A stretch of DNA of 57,272 nt from an uncultured Burkholderiales bacterium (GCA_937891665.1 CALAGS010000091.1:1-57272); one strand, 5' to 3'; positions 10,488-20,069 are shown, counted from the stretch's first letter. Numbers and translations: made by a program. The notes: a model not told the origin generated them from the sequence alone.

Positions 10488-11617
10488 GTGCGATAGGCAA
10501 GTGACCAAGTCACTTGTTCTTGCACAACGGGATCAGGATGCGACAGCCAAGGCATCAGAGCTTTGACCAAAGCGGCAGCATCTTGAGTTGATATTTTTTC
10601 GGAACCACGCAAAGCATTGCCAGCAGCTAAAGCCACGTTTCGAATCCATCTGGCATGGCCAATGCGCCGAATGGCACTCCCTTCCGTCATGTTTAAAAAA
10701 GTAGCTTCATCCCATTGAAGTAACTCTTGCAATTGAGGGACCTTCAAGGGCTCACGCGCATCAAAATCTGGCAGCGTACTGCGCTTGGCGTATTTGTTCC
10801 AAGGACAAGCCCATTGGCAGTCGTCGCAGCCATAAATTCGATTGCCAATGAGGGGGCGCAGTTCATGCGGTATTTCACCGGCGTGTTCTATCGTGAGGTA
10901 AGAAATACATCGCCGGGCATCAAGTTGATACGGCGCCACAATGGCTTGAGTTGGGCACAGGTCAATGCAGGCTGTACATGAACCGCAGTGCGACGTGATG
11001 GCCTCTGTGCTGGGCAACGCAAGGTCGACAAACAATTCCCCCAAAAAGAAAAAGGAGCCTGCCTCTCTTTGCAAGACCAATGTGTTTTTACCGCGCCACC
11101 CTTGGCCACTTCGAACCGCCAACTCGGCTTCCATGACCGGCGCAGAATCAGTAAACACTCTGTGGCCAAAGGGACCGATCAATTCGGCCATGCGATGCTG
11201 AAGTTTTTGCAGTCGGCTGCGCATGACCTTGTGATAGTCCCGCCCTCTGGCATACACAGAAATCACGCCTTGAGAAGGCCGATTCAAAGCCAAGCCTTCA
11301 GACTCTGCCGACATCTCAGGCAGATTGCCAGGCAAATAATCCATTTGAACCGTGATCACACTGAGGGTTCCAGGCAGCAATTCTGCCGGCCTGGCACGTT
11401 TTAGGCCATGGCTTGCCATATAGTTCATGCTGCCATGGAATCCGGCAGCCAGCCAAGCCTGAAGCCCTGGCTCAGCTTCGGATAAATCCACGCCTGTCAC
11501 GCCAATTTGAGAAAATCCCAGTTCCTGAGCTGCCACTTGCAACTCAGACCACAAAGCAGCAGTGTCAATTGCGCCAGCGCTTGAAGGACCAGAAAGAGAA
11601 TGATGAGTGTTGTTCAC
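10484..11617 (-). CDS. queG: Epoxyqueuosine reductase QueG
   Basis: Cobalamin- and iron-sulfur-dependent enzyme that reduces epoxyqueuosine to queuosine in the wobble position of tRNA Asp, Asn, His and Tyr. The 377-aa protein contains the two ferredoxin-like cysteine sets CGSCTACIDLCP and CDDCQWACPW, the cobalamin-domain stretch FTDSAPVMEAELA and a C-terminal HEAT-like tail. The most upstream possible start is a GTG at 11615-11617, which overlaps the divergent tsaE start by 18 bp. No convincing ribosome site is seen there, so the true start could lie inside. Confidence 0.92.
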   Translation of the reverse strand: MNNTHHSLSGPSSAGAIDTAALWSELQVAAQELGFSQIGVTGVDLSEAEPGLQAWLAAGFHGSMNYMASHGLKRARPAELLPGTLSVITVQMDYLPGNLPEMSAESEGLALNRPSQGVISVYARGRDYHKVMRSRLQKLQHRMAELIGPFGHRVFTDSAPVMEAELAVRSGQGWRGKNTLVLQREAGSFFFLGELFVDLALPSTEAITSHCGSCTACIDLCPTQAIVAPYQLDARRCISYLTIEHAGEIPHELRPLIGNRIYGCDDCQWACPWNKYAKRSTLPDFDAREPLKVPQLQELLQWDEATFLNMTEGSAIRRIGHARWIRNVALAAGNALRGSEKISTQDAAALVKALMPWLSHPDPVVQEQVTWSLAYRT

Positions 11618-12220
11618 ACCGAGATTGTAGGAACTCCCGAGCCCCTTGGCGCGGCCAGTTGGCTATGGTCGGATGAAAACCAGGCGCAACAATTTGCTCA
11701 AGCACTGGCTCAGCAAGCTGAACTCAGAGATGCCTACGTCGAACTTCAGGGTGATTTAGGGGCTGGCAAGACCACTTTTGTCAGGCACCTGCTCAAAGCA
11801 CTTGGGGTTGAAGGCCACATCAAAAGTCCTACTTATGCAGTGGTGGAACCCCACGAGGCAAGGCTTTCCCCGCCGCTTGTGGCACCAACGCCGAACCCTG
11901 CTCCCATGAGCCACCAAATTCTGAACATTTGGCATTTTGATTTCTACCGCTTCAACGACCCTCAAGAATTTGAAGAAGCCGGCTTTCGCGAATTGTTTGC
12001 CAGTCCTGGATTGAAAATTGCCGAATGGCCCGAACAAGCCAGCGGCATGTTGCCAGTTGCAGATTTGAAATTGATCATGACTGTCAACGAACAAGAAGGC
12101 CGTTTTGTCATGTGTGAAACACACTCACGCAAAGGGCTTGCCATTTTGCTAGGCTTGCTCAAATTAAGCCCTGCCCTTGCAAACTCTGAAACCGCTCTCC
12201 ATGCCCCTCCAAAGACGTGA
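11600..12220 (+). CDS. tsaE: tRNA threonylcarbamoyladenosine biosynthesis ATPase TsaE
   Basis: ATPase that works with TsaB and TsaD to make t6A37 in ANN-decoding tRNAs; tsaD is at 52.2-53.3 kb in this window. Walker A is GDLGAGKTTF at residues 51-60, followed by SPTYAVVE and HFDFYRF as in the family. At 206 aa it is longer than the usual ~150-160. There is an extra N-terminal stretch and a roughly 20-residue Pro/Ala-rich insert between SPTYAVVEPHE and IWHFDFYRF. Two ATGs (11600, 11603) are possible. The start overlaps the divergent queG start; the end overlaps the amidase start by 20 bp. Confidence 0.92.
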   Translation: MMSVVHTEIVGTPEPLGAASWLWSDENQAQQFAQALAQQAELRDAYVELQGDLGAGKTTFVRHLLKALGVEGHIKSPTYAVVEPHEARLSPPLVAPTPNPAPMSHQILNIWHFDFYRFNDPQEFEEAGFRELFASPGLKIAEWPEQASGMLPVADLKLIMTVNEQEGRFVMCETHSRKGLAILLGLLKLSPALANSETALHAPPKT

Positions 12221-13514
12221 TTGGCTCAAAGCTTCTGGCCTAGCCCTCATGCTAGGCTGGACAGACATCAGCCGAGGTGCAAGCTTGCTGGCGGTCCGCG
12301 TTTGGCCAGCCAAAGACTACTCACGGGTCACCTTGGAATCGGATGTTGCGCTGAAAACCAAGTACACGTTTGTTCCCTCTCCACCTCGCTTGGCCATTGA
12401 CATTGAAGGCTTGGAATTAAATCCTTCCATCAAAGAATGGGTAGGGAAAATCAAACCAGATGACCCCAACATCACGGGTGTGCGTGTCGCTCAAAACAGC
12501 CCCGGTGTGGTGCGCATGGTGTTTGATTTGAAGCAAGCTGTGCAGCCGCAAGTTTTTGCACTGACACCAGTGGGCACTTATCAACACCGATTGGTCTTGG
12601 ATCTTTACCCAAGCACACCAGTGGACCCTTTAGAGAGTTGGATTGCAGAACGCACTCAAAGCAGCGATGCTTTGAGTGACTGGCTGAATAAAAATTCAAA
12701 CGCAGGCTCAGCCAATGCACAAGCCCCCCTCACGCCAAATGGACAAGCCCCTTCAGTTGGCCAACCTGCGGTGCAAGCTCCTCCCATCACCGACAGGTTG
12801 ATTGTGGTGGCCATTGATGCGGGTCATGGCGGCGAGGACCCTGGTGCCATCGGCCCCAATGGCACCAAGGAAAAAGACGTGGTGCTTCAAATCGCTTTGA
12901 AACTGAGAGATCGAATCAATGCCACCCAAGTGAAGGGGAGCCCTATGCGCGCCTACCTCACGCGCGATGCCGATTACTTTGTACCCCTTCACGTGCGCGT
13001 CCAAAAAGCCAGGAAAGTGCAAGCAGATTTATTTGTGAGTGTGCATGCCGATGCATTTTTCACACCCAGCGCTCAGGGTGCCAGTGTGTTTGCATTGAGT
13101 CATGGTGCCGCTTCCAGCAGTGCAGCGAGGTGGATGGCATCTCAAGAAAACAAAGCTGACCTCATAGGTGGCATGAATTTCGGCGTGAAAGATTCGCAAG
13201 TGCAGCAAGCCCTGCTTGACATGAGCACATCCGCTCAAATTAAGGACAGCTTGAATTTGGGCGGCGCCATTTTGCGAGAGATCGGCAACGTGGGAAGACT
13301 GCACAAACCCAAGGTTGAACAAGCGGGTTTCGCAGTCTTAAAGGCCCCCGATATTCCCAGTGTCTTGGTGGAAACGGCCTTCATCAGCAACCCCAACGAA
13401 GAGGCCAAGTTGTCTGATGACCATTATCAAAACACCATTGCCGATGCGCTGGTGAGGGGATTGCAAAAGTACTTTGAACGCAATCCGCCTTTAGCGCGAA
13501 AACGTTCCACTTAA
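12201..13514 (+). CDS. amiC: N-acetylmuramoyl-L-alanine amidase, AmiC type
   Basis: Periplasmic zinc amidase that cuts the stem peptide from muramic acid during septum splitting. ATG 12201 gives 437 aa; a TTG at 12177 is possible but adds nothing useful. The N-terminus QRRDWLK followed by a hydrophobic run is a twin-arginine export signal, as in AmiA and AmiC of E. coli. An AMIN domain spans about residues 30-135. After an Ala/Pro/Gln-rich linker comes the Amidase_3 domain, with DAGHGG (zinc His), TKEKD (zinc Glu), SVHADA (zinc His) and VETAFISN (catalytic Glu). It overlaps tsaE by 20 bp, a pairing common in this group. Confidence 0.92.
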   Translation: MPLQRRDWLKASGLALMLGWTDISRGASLLAVRVWPAKDYSRVTLESDVALKTKYTFVPSPPRLAIDIEGLELNPSIKEWVGKIKPDDPNITGVRVAQNSPGVVRMVFDLKQAVQPQVFALTPVGTYQHRLVLDLYPSTPVDPLESWIAERTQSSDALSDWLNKNSNAGSANAQAPLTPNGQAPSVGQPAVQAPPITDRLIVVAIDAGHGGEDPGAIGPNGTKEKDVVLQIALKLRDRINATQVKGSPMRAYLTRDADYFVPLHVRVQKARKVQADLFVSVHADAFFTPSAQGASVFALSHGAASSSAARWMASQENKADLIGGMNFGVKDSQVQQALLDMSTSAQIKDSLNLGGAILREIGNVGRLHKPKVEQAGFAVLKAPDIPSVLVETAFISNPNEEAKLSDDHYQNTIADALVRGLQKYFERNPPLARKRST

Positions 13515-13526
13515 AGTGGCATTCAC

Positions 13527-14162
13527 TTAACTTCGCTGCGCACGCCAAGCACCCCAAAGGGCGATCAAGCCGGGCACAAAGATCATGGCCCAAATGATTT
13601 GACTGAGGTGTGTCTTCACAAAATCAGTTTCGCCAAAAAGGTAGCCGGCACCGGTCAGGCCACACACCCATATGAAACCGCCCGCCACATTGAACAACAC
13701 GAACCTAGAGGGTGTCATGGCTGCCACCCCTGCAACAAAGGGAACAAATGTGCGGACAAACGGCATGAAGCGCGCCAACACAATGGTGATGCCACCATAG
13801 GTTTCGTAAAAGTTGTGCGCCCTGTCAAAAGCGGCGCGGTTAAAAAACCGAGAGTTTTCCCACTGAAATACCTTGGGTCCAAAGTACCTGCCAATGCGGT
13901 AATTCAATTGATCGCCAGCGATGGCCGCCACAACCAGCAAGCCCATGATCCAAGGAAGGCTTAAATGTCCTGTACCACACAGGGTACCCACTACAAAAAG
14001 CAGGGAATCTCCTGGCAAGAATGGCATGACCACCAGGCCGGTCTCGACAAAAATAATCAGAAACAAAAGGGCATAGACCCAGGCCCCGTACTGGGCCACA
14101 AAGGCGCCCAAATACCGGTCAACGTGCAGTACAAAGTCTATCAATTGCATCAAGGTGTCCAT
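13527..14162 (-). CDS. DedA family membrane protein
   Basis: Inner-membrane protein of the DedA/VTT superfamily, members of which help move undecaprenyl phosphate or other lipids across the membrane and are needed for envelope homeostasis. The start at 14160-14162 gives 211 aa; an in-frame start at 14210 is also possible. Seen are VETGLVVMPFLPGDSLLF, the conserved GRYFGPKVF with Gly/Arg, and a re-entrant-type region with the FMPFVRTFVPFVAG motif, whose Arg is essential in studied DedA proteins. It faces mutL divergently with about 100 bp between. Confidence 0.9.
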   Translation of the reverse strand: MDTLMQLIDFVLHVDRYLGAFVAQYGAWVYALLFLIIFVETGLVVMPFLPGDSLLFVVGTLCGTGHLSLPWIMGLLVVAAIAGDQLNYRIGRYFGPKVFQWENSRFFNRAAFDRAHNFYETYGGITIVLARFMPFVRTFVPFVAGVAAMTPSRFVLFNVAGGFIWVCGLTGAGYLFGETDFVKTHLSQIIWAMIFVPGLIALWGAWRAQRS

Positions 14163-14261
14163 CCTTAGATTATCCCTTGCTTGACGGTTAATCAGGACAC
14201 TGTGATGCAATTCCAGAGGCCCAAAAGGTGATGACCACCTCCAAGCACCTACAATTTGAGA

Positions 14262-16121
14262 ATGTCTGAACCTTTGCCCCGTCGATCCATCCGTGAATTA
14301 CCCGATGTGCTGATCAGCCAAATCGCGGCGGGTGAGGTGGTTGAGCGCCCTGCTTCTGTGGTCAGAGAGTTGGTTGACAACGCCATCGATGCAGGCGCTC
14401 GCCAGATCACGCTCAGACTTTTAGGGGGTGGTATTAGGCTGATTTCGGTTGAAGACGATGGTTGCGGTATTCCCGCTGAAGAGTTGGCAGTGGCTTTAAA
14501 GCGCCATGCCACCAGCAAAATTGTGAATCTTCAAGACTTGGAGTCTGTGGCTACCATGGGTTTCAGGGGTGAGGCCCTGGCGGCCATCAATTCAGTGTCC
14601 GAGATGAGCCTGTCGTCTCGAACTGAGGAAGCCTCAAGTGCTTTCATCTTGGACGGTCAAACGGGAGAAGTGAAACCCGCCGCCCGTGCCATTGGCACCA
14701 CCGTTGAAGTGAAGGAGTTGTTTTTCTCCACGCCAGCCCGTCGCCATTTTTTAAAATCTGAAAACACCGAACTGGCGCATTGCATTGAAGCCGTGAGGCG
14801 CCACGCCTTGGTTCGCCCTGAAGTGAGCTTTGCCATTTGGCACGAAGGCAAAATCGCAGCGCAATGGCGCAGTCACCCTGGCGAGGCCGGTTGGAATCAG
14901 CGTTTGGCCGATGTCTTGGGTGAAGAGTTTGTGGCGTCTTCGGTCAACATTGATTTTCGTTCTGGCCCTGTGCATGTCAGGGGCAGGGCCGGCACACCCG
15001 ATGCAGCGCGAGCGCGTGCAGACCAACAATTTGCTTATGTGAATGGCCGCTTTGTGCGAGACAAAGTCATCACGCATGGCGCGCGCAGTGCCTACGAAGA
15101 TGTGCTTCATGGCCATCGACAACCTGTGTATGTGTTGTATTTGGAGATGGACCCCACGCGTGTGGATGTCAATGTTCACCCCACCAAAATTGAAGTACGG
15201 TTTCGCGACAGTCGGGAAGTGCATCAGGCCATGCGGCACGCGATTGAAAGCGCATTGGCAGTGCCCCGAGCACAACTTCTTTCGACAACGTCCGCAATGG
15301 CACAATCTAATACGCCATCTACGGCATCGTCGTCAGCCCCTGCTCAAAACACTTGGGCACAACGCGGCATGGCATTTGGCGCAAATCGTTTGAATGAAGA
15401 CCCTGCCAGAGCAATGGCAGATTTAAAAGCCTTGTGGAGCAACCCGCCGCAAGTAGAAGAAGAAAGTCCTGCAGGCTTTTCAAGCGCAAAAATTCAATTG
15501 CAAACAGCGCCAGCAGTTGCAAGCCAAGGTGAACATGAATGGCCCTTGGGCCGAGCCATTGCGCAGCTTCAAGGTGTTTACATCTTGGCAGAAAACACCC
15601 AAGGCTTGGTTGTGGTTGACATGCATGCGGCCCATGAACGGATTGTGTATGAACGCCTCAAACAACAACTCGACACCACTCAAATTACCAGTCAGCCTTT
15701 GTTAATTCCAGCATCTTTCTCTGCAACACCACAAGAAATTGCAACGGCTGAAAGTTGCGCTGATGTGCTGATGCAATTGGGGCTTGAGGTCTCTGCTTTG
15801 TCGGCCAAAACATTGGCCGTGCGAGCTGTGCCCACCTCTTTGGCACAAGGCGATTGCGTTGAACTTACGCGCAGTGTCTTGGCTGAACTGGCCCAACACG
15901 ATGCGGCCACAGTAGTGCAGCGAGCCCAAAATGAAATCTTGGCCACCATGGCCTGTCATGGTGCAGTTCGCGCCAACCGAAAACTCAACTTGGATGAAAT
16001 GAACGCTCTGCTTAGACAAATGGAAGCCACCGAGCGTTCCGACCAATGCAACCATGGACGGCCCACGTGGCGACAGGTCGGTATGCGTGAATTGGATGCC
16101 TTGTTTTTAAGAGGCCGGTGA
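14262..16121 (+). CDS. mutL: DNA mismatch repair protein MutL (endonuclease type)
   Basis: GHKL ATPase that couples MutS mismatch recognition to strand removal. ATG 14262 gives 619 aa; a TTG at 14256 is less likely. N-terminal motifs: ELVDNAIDAGA, DDGCGI, RHATSKI and GFRGEALAAI. A poorly conserved linker lies near residues 345-430. The C-terminal domain carries DMHAAHERIVYE (residues 453-464), which fits the DQHA(x)2E(x)4E nuclease signature, plus ACHGAVRAN and CNHGRPT metal-site motifs. It should therefore nick DNA itself rather than rely on MutH. Its stop overlaps the next start (TGATG), and miaA follows one gene later, recalling the common mutL-miaA linkage. Confidence 0.95.
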   Translation: MSEPLPRRSIRELPDVLISQIAAGEVVERPASVVRELVDNAIDAGARQITLRLLGGGIRLISVEDDGCGIPAEELAVALKRHATSKIVNLQDLESVATMGFRGEALAAINSVSEMSLSSRTEEASSAFILDGQTGEVKPAARAIGTTVEVKELFFSTPARRHFLKSENTELAHCIEAVRRHALVRPEVSFAIWHEGKIAAQWRSHPGEAGWNQRLADVLGEEFVASSVNIDFRSGPVHVRGRAGTPDAARARADQQFAYVNGRFVRDKVITHGARSAYEDVLHGHRQPVYVLYLEMDPTRVDVNVHPTKIEVRFRDSREVHQAMRHAIESALAVPRAQLLSTTSAMAQSNTPSTASSSAPAQNTWAQRGMAFGANRLNEDPARAMADLKALWSNPPQVEEESPAGFSSAKIQLQTAPAVASQGEHEWPLGRAIAQLQGVYILAENTQGLVVVDMHAAHERIVYERLKQQLDTTQITSQPLLIPASFSATPQEIATAESCADVLMQLGLEVSALSAKTLAVRAVPTSLAQGDCVELTRSVLAELAQHDAATVVQRAQNEILATMACHGAVRANRKLNLDEMNALLRQMEATERSDQCNHGRPTWRQVGMRELDALFLRGR

Positions 16122-17380
16122 TGAAAAGCATAGACCAGCCCTTGCCGTTGCAGGCAGGTCAAATCAAGCGCAGTCCTGCCATGATCGTCCTCTTGTTAGC
16201 ATTGTTGCTTGGATTGCAGCCTGTCACCACAGACCTGTATCTGCCCACCCTTCCTGCACTGAAGCAAGGCTTCAGTGCCAGCATGGTTCAAGCACAACTC
16301 ACCTTGACGGCGCTGCTTCTGGCTTTCGGTACTTCCCAATTGTTTTGGGGGCCTCTTTCAGACAAATGGGGAAGACGACCCGTCCTGTTAGGCGGCATTT
16401 TTGTCTATGCACTCTCTGCGGTCACCTGTGCCTTAGCGCCCAACATAGAAGCGCTCATTGCTGCAAGAACTCTTCAAGGTGTTGCCATGGGTGCATGCGT
16501 CATGGCGGCCCGAGCCATTGTGCGAGATTTATACGAGCCGATAGAAGGTGCCAAAGTCATGTCTCAAGCACTTTCTGGCTTGGGCCTCATTGCGTGTACC
16601 TGCGTCCCTGTGGGTGGCTTCTTAACTGATTTTCTGGGATGGCGTTGGGCACTTAGCAGCTTGGTGTTGTTTGCGGTTAGCACGGGGCTGCTGATTTACC
16701 TTTACTTCGATGAAAGTTTGCAACAACTCAATCCAAGGGCCCTTGAAGCAAAAAGTTTATGGGCTGCAACAAAAAAAATCATTCGCAACCCTACCTTTCT
16801 AGCCTATAGCGCTTTGTCGACCGCTTCTTATGCGGGGCTCTTTACTTTCCTTGCAACCTCCGCTTTTATCTTTACGCAAAGCATGGGTTTGAGCAAAACA
16901 TTCTATGGCTTGCTCATGGTGACCATGTCGTTTTCATACATTGTGGGTACTTTCATTTGCCGATGGTTGTTGCTGCGGATCAGTATTCAATCGTGCGTTG
17001 TGTATGCAGGCTTTGTGAGTTTTTTTTCTGGGCTTCTGATGCTGTTAATTGCGTATGCAGGGCCTGGGCAATCTTGGTTTGGCCCTTGGGCAGTGATGCT
17101 TCCTATCAATGTCTTTTTGATGGCGCACGGCGTACATCAACCTTGCGGTCAAAGTGGCTGCATTGCACCCTTTCCAGAAATGGCAGGCACTGCTTCAGCC
17201 TTGAATGGTTTTTCCATGATGGTGGTGGCTTTTGGCATGGGAACATGGATTGGCACGCACATGAGCGACCCACTTTTGGCATTGGCACACGGTTTGTTAT
17301 TGTGGTCTAGTTGCTTGGTTTTAATTGCTTGGTTTGGTGTGCGCAAAATTCCAATCATCGCGCAACGCGAAGCAGCATGA
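16121..17380 (+). CDS. Bcr/CflA-type multidrug MFS exporter
   Basis: Drug:proton antiporter of the major facilitator superfamily, DHA1 Bcr/CflA branch, inner membrane, about 12 helices in 419 aa. Seen are the first-helix stretch [12 protein letters not shown], the motif-A-like loop [16 protein letters not shown], and [24 protein letters not shown]. The ATG at 16121 overlaps the mutL stop; a GTG at 16118 would overlap slightly more. It is inserted between mutL and miaA, with miaA starting in its stop codon (ATGA), so all three are probably on one mRNA. The substrate cannot be deduced. Confidence 0.88.
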   Translation: MKSIDQPLPLQAGQIKRSPAMIVLLLALLLGLQPVTTDLYLPTLPALKQGFSASMVQAQLTLTALLLAFGTSQLFWGPLSDKWGRRPVLLGGIFVYALSAVTCALAPNIEALIAARTLQGVAMGACVMAARAIVRDLYEPIEGAKVMSQALSGLGLIACTCVPVGGFLTDFLGWRWALSSLVLFAVSTGLLIYLYFDESLQQLNPRALEAKSLWAATKKIIRNPTFLAYSALSTASYAGLFTFLATSAFIFTQSMGLSKTFYGLLMVTMSFSYIVGTFICRWLLLRISIQSCVVYAGFVSFFSGLLMLLIAYAGPGQSWFGPWAVMLPINVFLMAHGVHQPCGQSGCIAPFPEMAGTASALNGFSMMVVAFGMGTWIGTHMSDPLLALAHGLLLWSSCLVLIAWFGVRKIPIIAQREAA

Positions 17381-18363
17381 AGCCGCACGCGCTTGCCATT
17401 ACCGGACCGACCGCGAGTGGTAAAACTGGCTTGGCTTTGGCAATGGCTGAGCATCTTGAAGCACAAGGCGGCGCTGAAATCATCAGTGTTGACTCCGCCT
17501 TGGTTTTCAAAGGCATGAACATTGGTACCGCCAAGCCCTCTGCCCAAGAATTGGCATCGGTGCCGCATCACCTGATTGACATTCGAGATCCACTGAATGC
17601 CTACAGCGCAGCCGAATTTGCCCAAGACGCATTGGCCTGTATTTTGGATATTCGCAGTCGCGGCAAAATGCCTATTTTGGTAGGCGGCACCATGCTGTAT
17701 TTCAAAGCCTTGATGGAAGGTTTGAACGACATGCCTGGCGCAGATGCAGTCATTCGCGCGGTCATTCAAACAGAAGCCGAGAAATCAGGTTGGCCTGCCA
17801 TGCATGCCTTGCTCAGCCAAGTTGACCCTCTCACGGCCGCACGCCTTGCACCCGCCGACAGTCAACGCATTTCAAGGGCCCTAGAAGTTTTCAGAATTTC
17901 AGGCAAACCTTTGTCGAGTTTTCATCAAACCAATTTAGCCTCCACTGACCCATCCGCTTCATTGCCAGCCAATTCAAATGCGTTGCACTGGGCCAATGTG
18001 CCTCTTTTAAGCCTAGAGCCTAAGGACCGATCTTGGCTGCACAAACGGATTGAGCAGCGCTTCGACGACATGCTGTCGCATGGATTTTTAGACGAAGTGA
18101 AAGGCTTGCGTGCCAGAGGTGATTTGACGCCAGACTTGCCCGCCATGAGGTGCGTTGGCTACCGACAAGCTTGGGAGGCTTTGGATGGCACCCTGCCCCT
18201 GTCTGAATTGCGCGATCGCGGTGTCTTTGCAACTCGCCAATTGGCCAAACGACAAATCACTTGGCTCAGAAGCCTGCCGCAGCGAACGGTGCTTGAGGCC
18301 GATGGTCAGGCCGTTTTGAAGCAGGCTTTGGCATGGGTTGAGAGCCGCATGTCTGAGGCTTAA
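17377..18363 (+). CDS. miaA: tRNA dimethylallyltransferase MiaA
   Basis: Transfers the dimethylallyl group to N6 of A37 in tRNAs reading UNN codons. The 328-aa product has the P-loop GPTASGKT at residues 10-17, followed by [18 protein letters not shown] (substrate-binding Asp/Ser), [18 protein letters not shown] and [13 protein letters not shown] 17377 overlaps the upstream MFS stop by 4 bp and is the only start that does not run deep into that gene. Its last codons overlap the convergent arfB end by 4 bp. Confidence 0.96.
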   Translation: MKPHALAITGPTASGKTGLALAMAEHLEAQGGAEIISVDSALVFKGMNIGTAKPSAQELASVPHHLIDIRDPLNAYSAAEFAQDALACILDIRSRGKMPILVGGTMLYFKALMEGLNDMPGADAVIRAVIQTEAEKSGWPAMHALLSQVDPLTAARLAPADSQRISRALEVFRISGKPLSSFHQTNLASTDPSASLPANSNALHWANVPLLSLEPKDRSWLHKRIEQRFDDMLSHGFLDEVKGLRARGDLTPDLPAMRCVGYRQAWEALDGTLPLSELRDRGVFATRQLAKRQITWLRSLPQRTVLEADGQAVLKQALAWVESRMSEA

Positions 18364-18767
18364 TCTGAGAAACTGGCCTTGCCCCTCAGGGCTTTCGTCT
18401 GGCCTCGCTTGACTTTGCTTTCTACGCGCTTCACTTGAGAACTTCTGGTTGGCCGGGTAGGCTTGCGCGGTTTTTGCACCAAGGCAGCCAATTCCAGCAG
18501 GTCATGAAGGCGCAGCAAGGCCGCCATCCGGTTCATGTCTTGGCTTCTGTGCTCTTGCGACTTAATGACCACGACGCCGCCTTTGGTAAGCCGATGGTCC
18601 CGGAGCGCTAGCACTCGCTCCTTTAACTCTGGTGGCAAACTTGAAGCCCCCACATCAAAGCGCAGCTGAATGGCGCTCGAGACTTTGTTCACATTCTGCC
18701 CGCCTGGGCCTTGTGATCGAACTGCCGTCAGCTCTACCTCATCTGTCGGAATGTGAAAAATTGTCAT
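18360..18767 (-). CDS. arfB: Ribosome rescue peptidyl-tRNA hydrolase ArfB (YaeJ)
   Basis: Rescues ribosomes stalled at mRNA ends by hydrolysing peptidyl-tRNA without a stop codon. The 135-aa protein has the release-factor catalytic loop GPGGQN (GGQ at residues 22-24) followed by [11 protein letters not shown]. It has no codon-recognition domains. It ends in a strongly basic tail ([24 protein letters not shown]) that in ArfB enters the empty mRNA channel; the tail is the diagnostic feature against RF1/RF2. Start at 18765-18767. It converges on miaA. Confidence 0.93.
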   Translation of the reverse strand: MTIFHIPTDEVELTAVRSQGPGGQNVNKVSSAIQLRFDVGASSLPPELKERVLALRDHRLTKGGVVVIKSQEHRSQDMNRMAALLRLHDLLELAALVQKPRKPTRPTRSSQVKRVESKVKRGQTKALRGKASFSD

Positions 18768-18863
18768 GAGAAACCCTGAAAATGCACAGCGATCATGCGC
18801 TTTGTGTTGGGTATTGATTGTGCCTCGCTTAAACTGGCAACTTAACTACCTCAAGGTGTCAAC

Positions 18864-19007
18864 ATGGCCAAAGGTCAACAAAAGTCCAACAAAGAGTCCA
18901 AAAAACCAAGGAAGGATACATCTCCTCCTAAAACCATCGCTGTAGACACAGAGCGGCCGATCCAAAAAACCACGACCATCATTCCACGCGGCAAGAAGCC
19001 CGTTTAA
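18864..19007 (+). CDS. Small basic protein, 47 aa (MAKGQ-type)
   Basis: ATG at 18864, TAA at 19005-19007, with AAGGTG 7 nt before the start. The product is very Lys-rich and hydrophilic: it opens MAKGQQKSNKESKKPRKD and ends PRGKKPV. It has no predicted membrane segment and is probably largely unstructured. I recall short proteobacterial proteins with a very similar opening (MAKGQ...SN.E.KKPKK), but no function is known to me. It occupies most of the gap between the divergent arfB start and the next gene, which begins 31 bp downstream. Confidence 0.72.
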   Translation: MAKGQQKSNKESKKPRKDTSPPKTIAVDTERPIQKTTTIIPRGKKPV

Positions 19008-19038
19008 TGTGACCACCCCTTAGAAATTTTCAAAAACG

Positions 19039-20067
19039 ATGAGTGATTCTGCGCAAAGTCTTTGGCCCCATGCAGGCTATGCCCAACTGAAAACGGATGC
19101 GCGCGGTCACCTCACAGTCACCGATGATTTCTTAAGGGTCTTGTTGCATCGGCCAGAATTGGCGCCGATAGACAGTTCATGCGCTCATGAAATTCAAATT
19201 CATGAGCGCCTGATCGAAAGCCCTCGGCTCAATCTGCAAGCTTCCGATCTGGCACCCATACAAGACCCAGACGCCGCAGAAAACATGCGCGTTTGGCTGC
19301 GATTTCGCGATCGTATTTTGGCCAAACCCACTTTAGAAGCCAGCTACTGGGCCTTGTTTGAAGGTGCGGGCGTCGATGTACCACCCGTGTTGGTCAATCA
19401 AATCACACAAGTGTTGGTGCAACATGTTTTGGGAGATGACTGCACGCCACTTGAAGCACGGGCAGCAGAACTGCTTTTCAGAACTCAAAAAATATCAGTG
19501 CTCGATGACGGCTCGGTCATGTCGGCCGATTACGAAACCGTTGAGCGGCATGCGCTTGAAAGTGGCTTTGGCAGCGTGGGCGAGTTGCTCAAACAAGGTG
19601 GCATTCCCCTCAGAACGGTGGACCTTGATGTCATTCAAGAAAGCAATCAAGACTCCTACTGGGATCGCAGTGAGCGATTTGACATGGTGGCCTGCCTGAA
19701 TTTAGGACAAGACCTGATTTCGGCTTTTTGCCAAGTTTTAGAACGCTGGGTTCTTCACTTGACGGCTGCCAAAGTAAGCATCCAAACAGCCCGAGAAATC
19801 GAAGACGAGCATTGGGTATGGCACGTGGGTCTAGACGCCCAAGCCAGTAGTATGTTGAACGATTTGTACACAGGCAACACCATTGACGAAGACAGCCAAA
19901 GAAGAATGCTGTGCTTGTTTGTGTTGAACTTTGAAAACCCCAGCGACATGCTGAGCGAAGTGTCGGGCAAGCCTGTTTATTTGGCCATGGCCATGGACAC
20001 GCAGCAGCTTCTTAAAATCAAACCGCAAAATCTGCTCTTGAACTTGCCATTGGCCAGAAGATCTTAA
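19039..20067 (+). CDS. DUF6352-like conserved hypothetical protein
   Basis: A 342-aa soluble protein without signal peptide. The opening (WPHAGY, then DARGHLTVTDDFLRVLLHRPEL), the RVWLRFRDRIL segment and the AAELLFRTQKISV segment match what I remember of the Burkholderiales family DUF6352; its function is unknown. The sequence is rich in acidic residues and has no nucleotide-binding or metal motif I can point to. It ends 2 bp before the BASS transporter gene, so it is very likely in the same operon. The family assignment is from memory and should be treated as tentative. Confidence 0.7.
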   Translation: MSDSAQSLWPHAGYAQLKTDARGHLTVTDDFLRVLLHRPELAPIDSSCAHEIQIHERLIESPRLNLQASDLAPIQDPDAAENMRVWLRFRDRILAKPTLEASYWALFEGAGVDVPPVLVNQITQVLVQHVLGDDCTPLEARAAELLFRTQKISVLDDGSVMSADYETVERHALESGFGSVGELLKQGGIPLRTVDLDVIQESNQDSYWDRSERFDMVACLNLGQDLISAFCQVLERWVLHLTAAKVSIQTAREIEDEHWVWHVGLDAQASSMLNDLYTGNTIDEDSQRRMLCLFVLNFENPSDMLSEVSGKPVYLAMAMDTQQLLKIKPQNLLLNLPLARRS

Positions 20068-20069
20068 GC

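Noticed and set aside
14751..15305. 184-codon open frame on the minus strand inside mutL
   Set aside because: It is antisense to the conserved MutL ATPase domain, has no ribosome site and encodes a Cys/His-rich product with no recognisable family; such frames are common opposite genes with this codon bias.
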